Positions 34,613 through 44,981 of a DNA stretch of 64,000 bases are shown piece by piece. Each line of letters begins with the position of its first letter. The stretch's first letter is position 1. The translations under genes were made by a program, and so were the position numbers. Source of the DNA: Stichopus chloronotus. Taxonomy: Eukaryota > Echinodermata > Holothuroidea > Aspidochirotida > Stichopodidae. The notes beneath the pieces are model-generated. The model made no database searches, had not been told where the DNA came from, and saw only the letters and a program-made list of their open reading frames with translations. Location of the stretch: contig CM037840.1 in the NCBI GenBank assembly GCA_021234535.1, forward strand, positions 29,773,520 through 29,837,519, given 5' to 3'.

Positions 34613-36529
34613 ATATTCCGGAGATGTTCCCCACTTTTGGTGGCATTATTGCTTATATAAAATGCAATAATACCATCTGTCAGGGCTATGTGTCCCCCTT
34701 CTACCAAGTCACCCATAAGTTCTGCTTTAGGACCACTTGACCAAATCTTGCTTCTCAGTTACTTAATAATCATAGGATACTGAAAACAATGCAACACAGA
34801 ATATGACAAGAATGCAAAACTCATGTATCATTTTACACAAATGTAAAAGCTGGTGACATTCAATGTGTGGTACAAACATCTTTATGGAATTAAATGGATT
34901 TGCAAAACAGAGGCTTGAAAAGGTCGTGTGACATGAAAATGACATTTTGAAGTATTGGGTGCATTTTAGCATTGAAAATATTAAAGAAAGCCACAAATTC
35001 CATCAAAATCTGTCAAAGATTGACCAATTCACAGGAAAATTAGTGTCTCACAGATGTATCATGAATTAATATCGGCTAATTGTGCAAATTTGTGAGGTCA
35101 GGAGATAGACTTCTATGATATGTCTTATGTTAGTCCTTTGTTGGAGTAACCATTTTTAAGGACGTTTCAAGGACACTTGAGAATTATATTATTATATACA
35201 GTATGCCCAGAGGGTTTATTTTGGAAGCATGTATTCTCTTCTCCAAAAATATTGATATCACTTACCAATGTGATACTCAGTAATTAAATAATTAAGTGGC
35301 AAAATATATGATTAACAAACGAAATACTGAAACTATGCAACACCCTACGTCATCTGTTTTGCATTTTCCTCAAACTTCATATCTCAAGAATAATAAAATA
35401 TGTAGACAAACTTTCAACGGATTTTCACTCAGGGTTTTACTTTGCAAGTTCTGAATGAACGGTGCTCTTTTCTAGAAGCATGTCACACAACCTTTAAAAA
35501 GGACAGAAATGCACAGAATACAACCATGGAACTTTTTCTTTGTCATTATGTTAGGACTGATGGTTTGCTGTATATCAATTGCATATCCATAGCCAACCTC
35601 ACATTATATCATATAGTTTGTGTCTTCTCAAGAAGGCTCACTCTAACCTGGTGGTATGTCTGGTTAGCTCATCTTGTTCTATCATGCATGGGAAGTCTTC
35701 CCTTGACAATTTTCAAATACCAAAGAAAACAGTGGATGCCCCATTTCGTTTCAAGAATATAATGATGTAGGTTATTAATTATTCATGTATTTCAACAAGT
35801 ACAAGGCAGTAGTCTTGTGAGCATTTCTTCTGTCCTAGCAAATCAGAAGTGCGTGCAATTTTTTTTTTTTCTGCATGTGATACTCGAGCTCCAATCCAGG
35901 GGTGGGGGTCCCAGGCCTCAGCCCCACCCCCTCCCTTTTTGTCACATCAGCAGGAAAAGAATAAAGAAAGAGTAGCATAATGTCAGTCTAGGAGAATACT
36001 TAAGTGGGCTTTTCCAGATTCACCCTCACACCACAAGCTCATTTTTACGTTCATGTTGGGAGCGGAAATGAAACATTGGGTTATAAAACAAACCATGGAC
36101 TGTGATTCTTCATTCAAAGCTGTGATTTGTTGCTAAACATGCTTGAACATTATATTAACACTTACAGCAACATGTTCATGTGAGATGATTTAATGATGTT
36201 TGCTTAATGTCCAATAGTTGATCTAGAATGCTATTTGAATTACCAATTTACCGAGACACTGATTTGCCAAACTAAGTTGATATACCAACTGTAAATTAGG
36301 ATTTAGGAAACAACTCAGAACCCCTTTAATGTCCATATAGATGCGTGCAACATGTAGGCCTACCTCAGGCAATATACAATATGTTAGTAAACAATCTGAC
36401 ACAATGCCATATAATTATCATTCATGAATGACAGACATATTTGAAATGTATGGCATTTTAAAGGGAATTCTTTGAGTTTTTTCTTGAGATTCATTCACAA
36501 TGTAAGCAAATTTTCTCCACATGCTAATG

Positions 36530-36985
36530 ACATACGACCTTGGATCCAAATCCTTGACCACCACTAAAAGAACTTAGGTAAGGACCATTTTCACTAAGTT
36601 CCAAGCATCATGCAAAGTTTTCTGTGGGAGGAGATACATTTTGAAGCTTTTCGCATAGTTGCCTATAATGACCACTTAAATGACCTTTGACCTTGAGATC
36701 CTGTTATTGGAAATTATTCACATGTCCACTAATCACTGTGTACTAGTTTCAGCAATACTTGTGGAAGAATGAGCGTTTGAGAGCTTATTGAACTGATTTT
36801 CGACTTATTTGACCTTGTGACCTCTAAAATCCATAAATGACCTTTGATCCTAAATCCTTGTACACCCCTAAAGTAGGGTTACTTAGGGATCATTGTGATC
36901 AACTTTATGCATGGTTTTCCCAGGAGGAAATACATTTTGAAGTTTTTCATATGTTGGCCAATAAATGACCTTTGACCTAGACTTA
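36530..36985 (+). repeat. Two-unit degenerate repeat with TGACCTTTGACCT boxes
   Basis: Two diverged units of about 290 bp share ggaggagatacattttgaag, a cttttcata..gttg block and aaatgacctttgacct. Perfect TGACCTTTGACCT is at 36681-36693 and 36966-36978. Confidence 0.7.
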
Positions 36986-37446
36986 GTGGTGCCAATGTTT
37001 TGCCTTGCATCCAAGGTGTCTAGTTCCAGCAAACTTGCAAAACATGAAGTTACGATGGCTGGCCACAATAGTATCACGGGGGGGGGGGGGGGGGGGAGAG
37101 ATTGCACCGGTATAGTGACTGCATTTCCAGTCTGGACTGCAAAGGGACTGCAACAGGACTGCTGGGGCTGCATTTTTGGGACCGCATATCCCCATCCGCC
37201 GTGTTTTGGATGTATTTTTAAGGTCACGTGGGCTTTTAGCTGCTGATTTTGTGCTGTTTTGTCCCCATTTCGTAAATGTTTCTCCCTATTTCTTCGTAAA
37301 TGCGCTCTTATTTTATTGGCATTTTGTTTTCCTTTTTTTCTTTTCATTTTTCTGCTCAGTGTAGGCATGTACACGTTCAATACTTGTGATTGGTTCAGGC
37401 CTTACTGCAGGTTGTGTGCGGACGTAAGTCTACCTTGGTTTACTTC

Positions 37447-38464
37447 CTGTGGCGGCGCTACGAGGGGGGGGGGGGTATGAGGGGGAATTTTCCCCCAGAT
37501 TGTTTCCTTGCCCCCCAGTTGCCACCCGCAAATATGTAAACATTTCAACTCCTCCCATATACAACAGGGAGGAGTGTACTAACATACACCAGCGCATGAA
37601 AATCGACAAAGTGTCTAACATCTCAACTGAAAGCATGGCTGCATAGCTTGAAATACTGTGTGACATTCATGGAAAATAAAAGATGTAAAAAGTCATGTTA
37701 ACACCTTGCACTAACAACAACTATGACACACTGTATTATTTGTTTTAATAATGGTGACCCTTGACCTGTGACACCATCGGCAGTGGCGGCGCTACGGGGG
37801 GCATTTGCCCCCCCCAGATTTTTTCCTTGCCCCCAGTTGCCCCCCCCCCCCCAGTTGCTCTCACCCTTCCCAATCAGATCTTGTACTCATCCAAAATTAA
37901 TTTAATCACAAAACTATGTATTGGCATTAGACTGAATAAGAACAGCTTCCGGGGAACCATGATTGATTAATGCCTAATTTATGTTACACAGGCTGCCAGT
38001 TTTCATATCATGCCCGTAGCCACTTCAACTGTGGCTACGGGGAGAATTGAACTGTCAAAGAATAATGGTAAGTACTGCACATTTTTATAGAATAAAGTGA
38101 CTGGAATGGAAGTGTATGTAGCCTATGCGTGTGTGTGTGTACTCGGTGGCACCGCGTAAATGTGAAATGGTACTCCCAAAGAAAAAAGTTGGGAACCTTG
38201 GAGTACGGTCAACCGAAAAAATAAATCATATAAAAATAAATAATATACCGCTCTTGGGACTTAATTTTCCACCCAGAGATATGCTAAAACCTCAGAGCTT
38301 CCGGGGGCTTCTCCCCCCCGGACCTCACCAAGGGCCCCTGGACCCCACCCTCACGGCCTCGCGCTACGCGCTCGGTTTCGCGCTGCGCGCAAAAATCTTT
38401 GCCCCCAACATTTTCCTCTCCCCTCAGTTTGCCCCCCAAGTCTGACATTCTGGCGCCGCCACTG
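37447..38464 (+). mobile_element. hAT-like non-autonomous element, chimeric, with TSD TTTACTTC
   Basis: A 1018-bp element flanked by the 8-bp direct repeat TTTACTTC (37439-37446 and 38465-38472). Its ends are CTGTGGCGGCGCTACG and (reverse-complemented) CAGTGGCGGCGCCAG. An 8-bp duplication with CAG-type inverted ends is diagnostic of hAT transposons. A second internal left end (CAGTGGCGGCGCTACG at 37781) is preceded by ACCATCGG, so an inner element sits inside the outer one and the two share the right end. It contains poly(C) tracts and a small palindrome at 38013-38041. No transposase. Confidence 0.85.
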
Positions 38465-38723
38465 TTTACTTCCTAAGTCTACCTCGGTTTACTTCCTGGA
38501 TATTTAATAAAGAGACATTTGTGAAATAAGGTAGTCTGTTTGTCGGGCCGAAGTTGTTAGAGCTCGAAGTCCTTCGGGTGCGAGGCGCGGCTGCAAGAAA
38601 CTTAGTCCAAAGAAAATTCTATTAATATCAGCGGAGTGCCAGACACGTGTGATGCACAAGAAATGGGGAGTGCTCAACACCTCCACCACTCGATCCCTGC
38701 ACCGCTCAACCCCTGAGCCGCCC

Positions 38724-38808
38724 ACCACCTGCGTTGCCCGACACCTGCGCAGTGCCCGATACCTGCGCAGTGCACGACACCGCGCAGTGCCCGATACCTG
38801 CGCTGCCC
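38724..38808 (+). repeat. GC-rich minisatellite, about 20-bp unit
   Basis: Four to five imperfect copies of a unit resembling acacctgcgcagtgcccgat, in the spacer of the large inverted repeat. Confidence 0.8.
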
Positions 38809-39245
38809 ATAAGTCAATGGGAGAGCTTAATGGTGTTACGGGACATACAGACTTCTATAGACTACAGACTTCAACTGTCTAGCTCTTCTCCTAAGCTTAA
38901 TACTGAGTCGTTCGCCACTCTTCTTCCCCACCAAAGGGGGAACGGCTAAAGTGATGCACCGGCCACATGACATTTGTTTGTATAAGACGGTGAAAAAAAA
39001 AAAAGTCAAGACCGAAAAAGACAATCTACGTAAAACATTATTCATGATGCAAATCGTATTGATCTGTTAAATTTCATGAAGTATTTTAGCATGAAAACGT
39101 AATTGTCAAATGGAAACAATATGTACATTTCCATTTACATATTCTAAATTAGCTCAGTATACCATCTCCTCCTACAGACAGTAAGTCGGATGAACTTGAT
39201 AGGTAGATGCCATGGCTAGGATATAATGTCCGCCCGACCGATGGT

Positions 39246-39953
39246 CAGTGGCGGCGCCAGAATGTCAGACTTGGGGGGGGGGCAAACTGAGGGTAGAAGA
39301 AAATGTTGGGGGGCGAAGATTTTCGGGCGCAGCGCGAAACCGACCGCGAAGCGCGAGGCCTTGCGGGTGGGGTCCAGGGGCAAAGCCCCCGGAAGCTCTG
39401 AGGTTTAAGCATATCTCTGGGTGGAAAATTAAGTCCCAAGAGAAGTATATTATTTATTTTTATATTATTCATTTTTTCGGTTGACCGTACTCCAAGGTTC
39501 CCAACTTTTTTCTTGGGGGTACTATTTCACATTTACGCGGTGCTACCGAGTACATACACACACCCACACACGCACATAGGCTACATACACTTCCATTCCA
39601 TTCCTATATTTAGGAAAACAACCACCGTATACCCGCCCTTCCCTTATGCTGGACGGTAAACATTCCAGAGAAAATTGGTCTGACCAGGCTGGCCTACTGT
39701 TGAAGTGGCTATAGGCATGATATTAAACTGGCAGCCTGTGTAACATAAATTAGTCATTTATCAATCATGGTTCCCCGGAAGCTGTTCTTATTCAGTCCAA
39801 TGCCAATACATAGTTTTGTGATTAAATTAATTTTGGATGAGTACAAGATCTGATTAGGAAGGGTGAGAGCAACTGGGGGGGGGGGCAACTGGGGGCAAGG
39901 AAAAAATCTGGGGGGGCAAATGCCCCCTCATGCCCCCCGTGGCACCGCCACTG
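39246..39953 (-). mobile_element. hAT-like element, inverted copy, with TSD CCGATGGT
   Basis: 708 bp, homologous in inverse orientation to 37781-38464, flanked by perfect 8-bp duplications CCGATGGT at 39238-39245 and 39954-39961. The TSD reverse complement, ACCATCGG, is what precedes the inner element of the other copy, and the flank 39962-40215 also matches 37528-37772. Both copies therefore descend from one insertion event. Confidence 0.87.
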
Positions 39954-41365
39954 CCGATGGTGTCACAGGTCAAAGGCCAAGGGTCACCATTATTAAAACA
40001 GATAATACAGTGTGTCATAGTTGTTGTTAGTGCAAGGTGTTAACATGACTTTTTACATCTTTTATTTTCCATGAATGTCACACAGTATTTCAAGCTATGC
40101 AGCCATGCTTTCAGTTGAGATGTTAGACACTTTGTCGATTTTCATACGCTGGTGTATGTTAGTACACTCCTCCCTGTTGTATATGGGAGGAGTTGAAATG
40201 TTTACATATTTGAGGGTAACAAACTGAATAACGTAAGACGCACTTTTCAGAGGCTGTTACAAAACGCCAATCGTGAGGGCCCGTGCCGATCAGATGATTT
40301 CTTTTTCTTTTTCTGGGAATACATTTGACGCGCACTGTATGCGACTGTACGCGCACTGTACACTGTATTTTAAGCCACACTTGAAAGAATTTGTGTCGAA
40401 TGTGAGCCGCACATCAGACCATAAATAAGTCTGAAGATTTATCATGCTCTTCTACCCATAACTTGCCCGTAACCCATAACTGAATGTGAATCATATTTAT
40501 TATATTTAACGCCGTGTGGGAGACAGTACAGCATGATGGGTATCCAATAATGATGGGAAACGATATTGGGAATGTTCTTCCAAGGGAAAGTCCAGATAAC
40601 AACATGACATCACTTATTTGATGGCAAACATCAGAATATTCACAAGGTACACTAAGATTATAACGAAAACACTATGTGTCTCGGAAGGTCAACTCTCATC
40701 GTCTGGTTATTTATAAGACTAAATAAGACGAAGTGAATGACTACCAATTGGTGAGCCGTGGAGGAAAAAATATTTAGGAGAAGTAACACTTAGGTGAATG
40801 GAGAAAATAATGGGAATTCCTGTTGTTTGTTCAGATTAGGCAGATTCCAGTTTGTGAAGGCTTACCTTCAGTTTAAACTGCTACAACAAACAAAAAAAAA
40901 AAAAAAAGGATATTGATGAGAAAACTTATATTGATGAGGATTTCAACTACTCAGTGGATTGCCTACTAGTTGTTTTGATGGAGGGATTACAAGGGACCAT
41001 TTATATTCTGTGAATGAGAAGATCGAGTTCACACTATTTGCCGGAAGGTTACGCTCTGTTTTTGTTTTCAGGAACAGCGACTTTAAAGTACTGAAGAAAA
41101 GGTTTGGTACCCTGCTCGCAATAAACGCAAATGAAATCAATTTGGTTATCGTTCTGAGGGGACTTAAGTTGCTTGTGCAAACTTGGTTTGGTAACATATT
41201 CAGTATGTTTTACGTATTAGTAATTCAATTCTTTATTTCAGTGAACTTTAGCATTACAGTTCTACACGAAATAGAGGAAAAAATTGTCACTGAGTTGCAA
41301 ACTTTACACAAAAAAGCCCCCCCCCCCTTTCAATTTAGTATAAATTAAGATTGTAAGACGATTAA

Positions 41366-42055
41366 GTTATACTTGTTAGCTTTCCATTGAGTATGGTGTG
41401 TTGTATAGGTTGCGTACTTCAACCACCCAATCGCTTCGCTGTTGCAAAATTTTGAACATATTCAAACTCACCTATCTCTACATGAAGTGATTTGTAAATC
41501 CACATTTATGTTTTCACTACTGGTAGAAATTGCAATCACAAGAACTCACGATATAGCTGAAATGAGGTGACTTTTATGTCACTTCCAAGTTACCATACTC
41601 TGACCATGAAGTCTTCAGTTTAGTTGGAAGAGGTCAATATTTTGTTCCCTTATTTACCATTTGTTGTCCTTCTATGAATTCCCAAATCAGGGCACAAGAC
41701 GTTATTCCAGGCAAGTGCTGACAGAAAATATTTTAAAACGTGAATATCGGAAGTTTACACGTTTTTATAAACGTTTTCTTAGTTTACATGATCAAGACGA
41801 GTAAACCCCACCCCCATAAACAAGGAATTTTTTCATGGCTCGAATTTGTGTTTTTGAAATAAATAGTTTCCCATTATACGATCAAACCGTTTCTATATTT
41901 CATGTAATCATGATTTGATAGGAAAGATCTCAATAAAAACAGAAGCCTCGGAGACGTAAGTCTCCGAGGCTTCTGTTTTTATTGAGACCAAATTCATCTA
42001 TCTTTAAAATGAAACATTTGTTTGGAAAGAAGAAGCAGTTTCTAATGAATATTCA
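41366..42055 (+). repeat. Direct repeat copy 1, carrying a palindrome
   Basis: Runs from gttatacttgttagctttcc to agtttctaatgaatatt. Blocks of it are near-identical to 42459-42839. It contains about 190 bp (about 41405-41605) and a palindrome that are absent from copy 2. Confidence 0.87.
41928..41987. repeat. Perfect 60-bp palindrome (28-bp arms, GTAA loop)
   Basis: Arms 41928-41955 and 41960-41987 are perfectly complementary, around GTAA. The outer part reads TCTCAATAAAAACAGAAGCC, the inner part CTCGGAGAC. Only copy 1 of the surrounding duplication has it intact. Confidence 0.97.
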
Positions 42056-42458
42056 TTTTTCGTTTTTTCGTTTCGTTTTTCCTTTAAAAGGTTTTTTCTT
42101 AATTGGCCGTATGATTAAAGTCTTTTGAAAGGTGGGGGGGGGGGGGGAGGAGTTTTAGGTACGAACAATATGTGACTATTGTGCTCGTTTCACGGTGAAG
42201 TGATTGTTAAAGATGGCAGAATGAATAGACGCTTGCTATCAATAGTAACACACAGTAAAGGTGGCCTTTTCTGGGAACAGTGTACTCAAACGGACAGAAA
42301 TCTACAAATACTGTTTTGTAAACTTTATGTATCTGAGTAATAATTCTAGGTGTTGAATGAAGTAGAAGAAAGACATCTACAATAGGCTTTATGAAAAGTC
42401 CCTCTAGCTTAAAGGTTCAACGACCATCGTGCACAGTCACTACAGTAAACACGTTAGA

Positions 42459-42839
42459 GTTATACTTGTTAGCTTTCCAATGAGTAAGGTGTGTTGTACA
42501 TAAAGTCTTCAGTTTAGTTGGAAGAGGTCAATATTTTGTTCCCTTATTTACCGTTTGTTGTCCTTCTATGAATTCCCAAATCAGGGCACAAGAAGTTATT
42601 CCACGGAAGTGCTGACAGAAATTATTTTAAAACGTGAATATCGGAAGTTTACACGTTTTTATAAACGTTTTCTTAGTTTACATGATGATGACAACTTAAC
42701 CCCACCCCCTTAAACATGGAACTTTTTCATGGCTCGAATTTGTATTTTTGAAATAATAGTTTCCCATTATACGATTAAACCGTTTCTATATTTTCTAAAT
42801 GTCTCAATAAAAACAGAAGCCAGTTTCTAATGAATATTA
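42459..42839 (+). repeat. Direct repeat copy 2, deleted
   Basis: Shorter sister of 41366-42055 in the same orientation, about 1.1 kb downstream. Lacks two blocks of copy 1, including everything past the first third of the palindrome up to agtttctaatg. Confidence 0.87.
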
Positions 42840-44407
42840 ATAAGCTGTTTTTCTTTTAAATGTAACCAGACTAAGAGGTGACATTGCCGGTAAAGGGCAC
42901 AATCTTCCCCGTTACCTAGGAAATCGTCTCATTTACAAATTGGACACAATATTACCACGGAGTTAAAATTCCAAACTGTATCTTTGAAGTTCCTGAATTT
43001 TTCTACCTTTCCTGGCTCTTCTTCAGGTTCTTATTATATCTCATCTACTTTCTATATTTGGTATTTTTTTCTTGTTTCAGTCAATGTTTCGCTACCTTTT
43101 TTGAAGGATGCAGTATCTATTGGACGTTTCATTACTAAGTACTTTCTACAATTTTAATGGTTACCGTAATGAATAAACGACGAAAGAGAAGAAAAGAAAA
43201 CATGACAAAATTGACTGGCGAGGTGCATGTTTTTTTCTTTTTTGTAATTTACAAAATTTTCGACTCCTCTGGAGTCTTCCTCTGCGTAAAGTGGCGAACA
43301 GTATATACATAGGTACAGGGAAATACTTGGATAAGAAACAGAACGATGTTAGCATATAAGCAGATAATAGACTTGAAGGTACTAAGAATTAATTTACTTA
43401 AGAACAATTTCGCTTAAGTTTCAGGAACCACAAAGGAATTGAAGTTAAGGGCTAGCAATGTCCACCGCAAAGTTTTCTTGATATTCCTTCAAGAAGGGTT
43501 GTCAATGCCTGGTAGAGATAATTATTTTCCTTGGTTCGAAACAAAGAAGATAGTGTTGCGTTTTGACATTCATATGTCAAATCAATTTACTGAAGATATA
43601 AACAAGAAGACGAGGACCACGTCGAAATGTTTCGAAACGTTATCACCGCCGTGAATTCCGTTGCCGTGAAGGCTAAAATGCAGTCAGCCATGCATATAAC
43701 ATGGCAACAAGCTATTAAAAACTTTACGACTTCATGTTCAGGGCGACCATATCCTTAACTATATAAGCGAAGCTGTGAGAGAAAATATGTTCCAACAGTT
43801 TAAGCATATTAGCTCAACATCTAAACATTTTCTTGCGTACATTTGTGGTCAAATCATATTGAAATGACGTTATGGGATGAATGTATCAGCTTGACAAATA
43901 CTATGTTATTTGCTGCGTTGCCATAACAACTTGATGGGATAATTATCAAATTGTTCGAGCACAAAATACGTCGAAAGTTTCATAAACTATGTCAAGGTTT
44001 TCTTTTCAGTCCTTTTGTCGACGCATAACGTCGTAGCCGACATCGATCCAGTGACGTCACTTCTTGCCACGGCGAAATTATCGTGCGTCACTGACTCAGT
44101 TTCCCGCGCCTTTCTAAAAGCATAAGGACAGCATATATTCTTCAGTGATGTGATCCTTCAAACAACTAGCTTCATTGCAAGTTGACCAGAAATCGTCGTC
44201 TGAAAGATTTTCCGGGCGTGTTTGTTCGATCGGCCACAGTTGTCAACTTTTTTTGAACTTTCAGTCTGTTGACGTCACAATATTGCGTAGGTGACTCTGG
44301 TATCATGTTTGCCGCGGTTTCTGGATACTGTAACAATCAAAGACACGTTGATTCTGTTGATGACGTGTGTGGTACAAGTTGTTAAGTTTCTGTCACAAGT
44401 TGCTTGA

Positions 44408-44981
44408 TCATACGAATGACTCAGAATCCTTCAGATTGTTGTTCCCTTTCGACCGGGTCGGCGACAGGAGCGCTGTCGATGACGTCGACCCCGTCGACGT
44501 CACGTTCTTTCGCGTCTCCGTGGAGACAATCACGGCGCTATGGTGGCCGGTGATAGTACTGGTGACGTCGTAATCGGCTTTGGTTCCAATCACCTCTTTA
44601 CCTTTACGTTTGAAGCTGATGCAGTGGGGGGTGAGGACTTTACGGACGTCCTCCTGGCGCCAGCAAAAGAGCACGAAGACCAAGAGCCCTTGGAATGAAT
44701 TGAAGAGGCAAAATAAAAGCTGAAATATGAATGTGGTATGACCGATCATGAGGAATCCAAACGACCACGTCAGTCCCATCAGGACCGTCATGGTCAGTGC
44801 GTTTTGTAATCGCTCCTTCAGCATGTCCATGTCCGTCTTCTTTCCGTGGACCGTCCCTGCCATGTTGGCGCCAAGTAAATTCCGGAAGACGAGCAGGAAT
44901 ATGACGATGTTATGGATAAGGATGACCGCAATCGGTGCCAGCAGACCAAAGAAGAAGACGCTTCCCTGACGCAGAAAACAA
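44408..44981 (-). CDS. Adhesion GPCR: TM5-TM7 and C-terminal tail
   Basis: Begins CFLRQGSVFFFGLLAP with the ECL2 cysteine, TM5 (IAVILIHNIVIFLLVF), ICL3, TM6 with GLTWSFGF, TM7 with NSFQGLLVFVLFCW. A tail of about 80 residues is rich in Ser/Thr and ends SESFV and TGA at 44408-44410. Confidence 0.96.

Larger units (their letters stand above)
37528..40215. repeat. Large imperfect inverted repeat
   Basis: Arms of about 0.95 kb (37528-38464 and 39246-40215) face each other across a spacer of about 780 bp. They consist of the two hAT-like copies plus shared host-element sequence. The spacer holds a GC-rich tandem repeat. Confidence 0.85.
33144..44407. other. Intergenic region between convergent IQCC and adhesion GPCR
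   Basis: 11 kb without a recognised gene. It holds the IQCC 3' UTR, a tRNA-like remnant, a repeat with TGACCTTTGACCT boxes, two hAT-like elements in inverted orientation, and a duplicated segment with a perfect palindrome. These are annotated separately; the remainder is AT-rich without visible structure. Confidence 0.6.

Noticed and set aside
35442..35762. 106-codon plus-strand open frame (MQVLNERCSF...)
   Set aside because: Two overlapping frames, no recognisable domain, no convincing splice partners and no neighbouring exons.
36883..37380. Minus-strand 165-codon open frame
   Set aside because: It runs through a poly(G) tract (giving a poly-proline stretch) and repeat sequence. No family resemblance.
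41928..41987. Rho-independent-type terminator
   Set aside because: The hairpin looks like a bacterial terminator, but the locus is an animal nuclear genome, so it is reported as a palindrome only.
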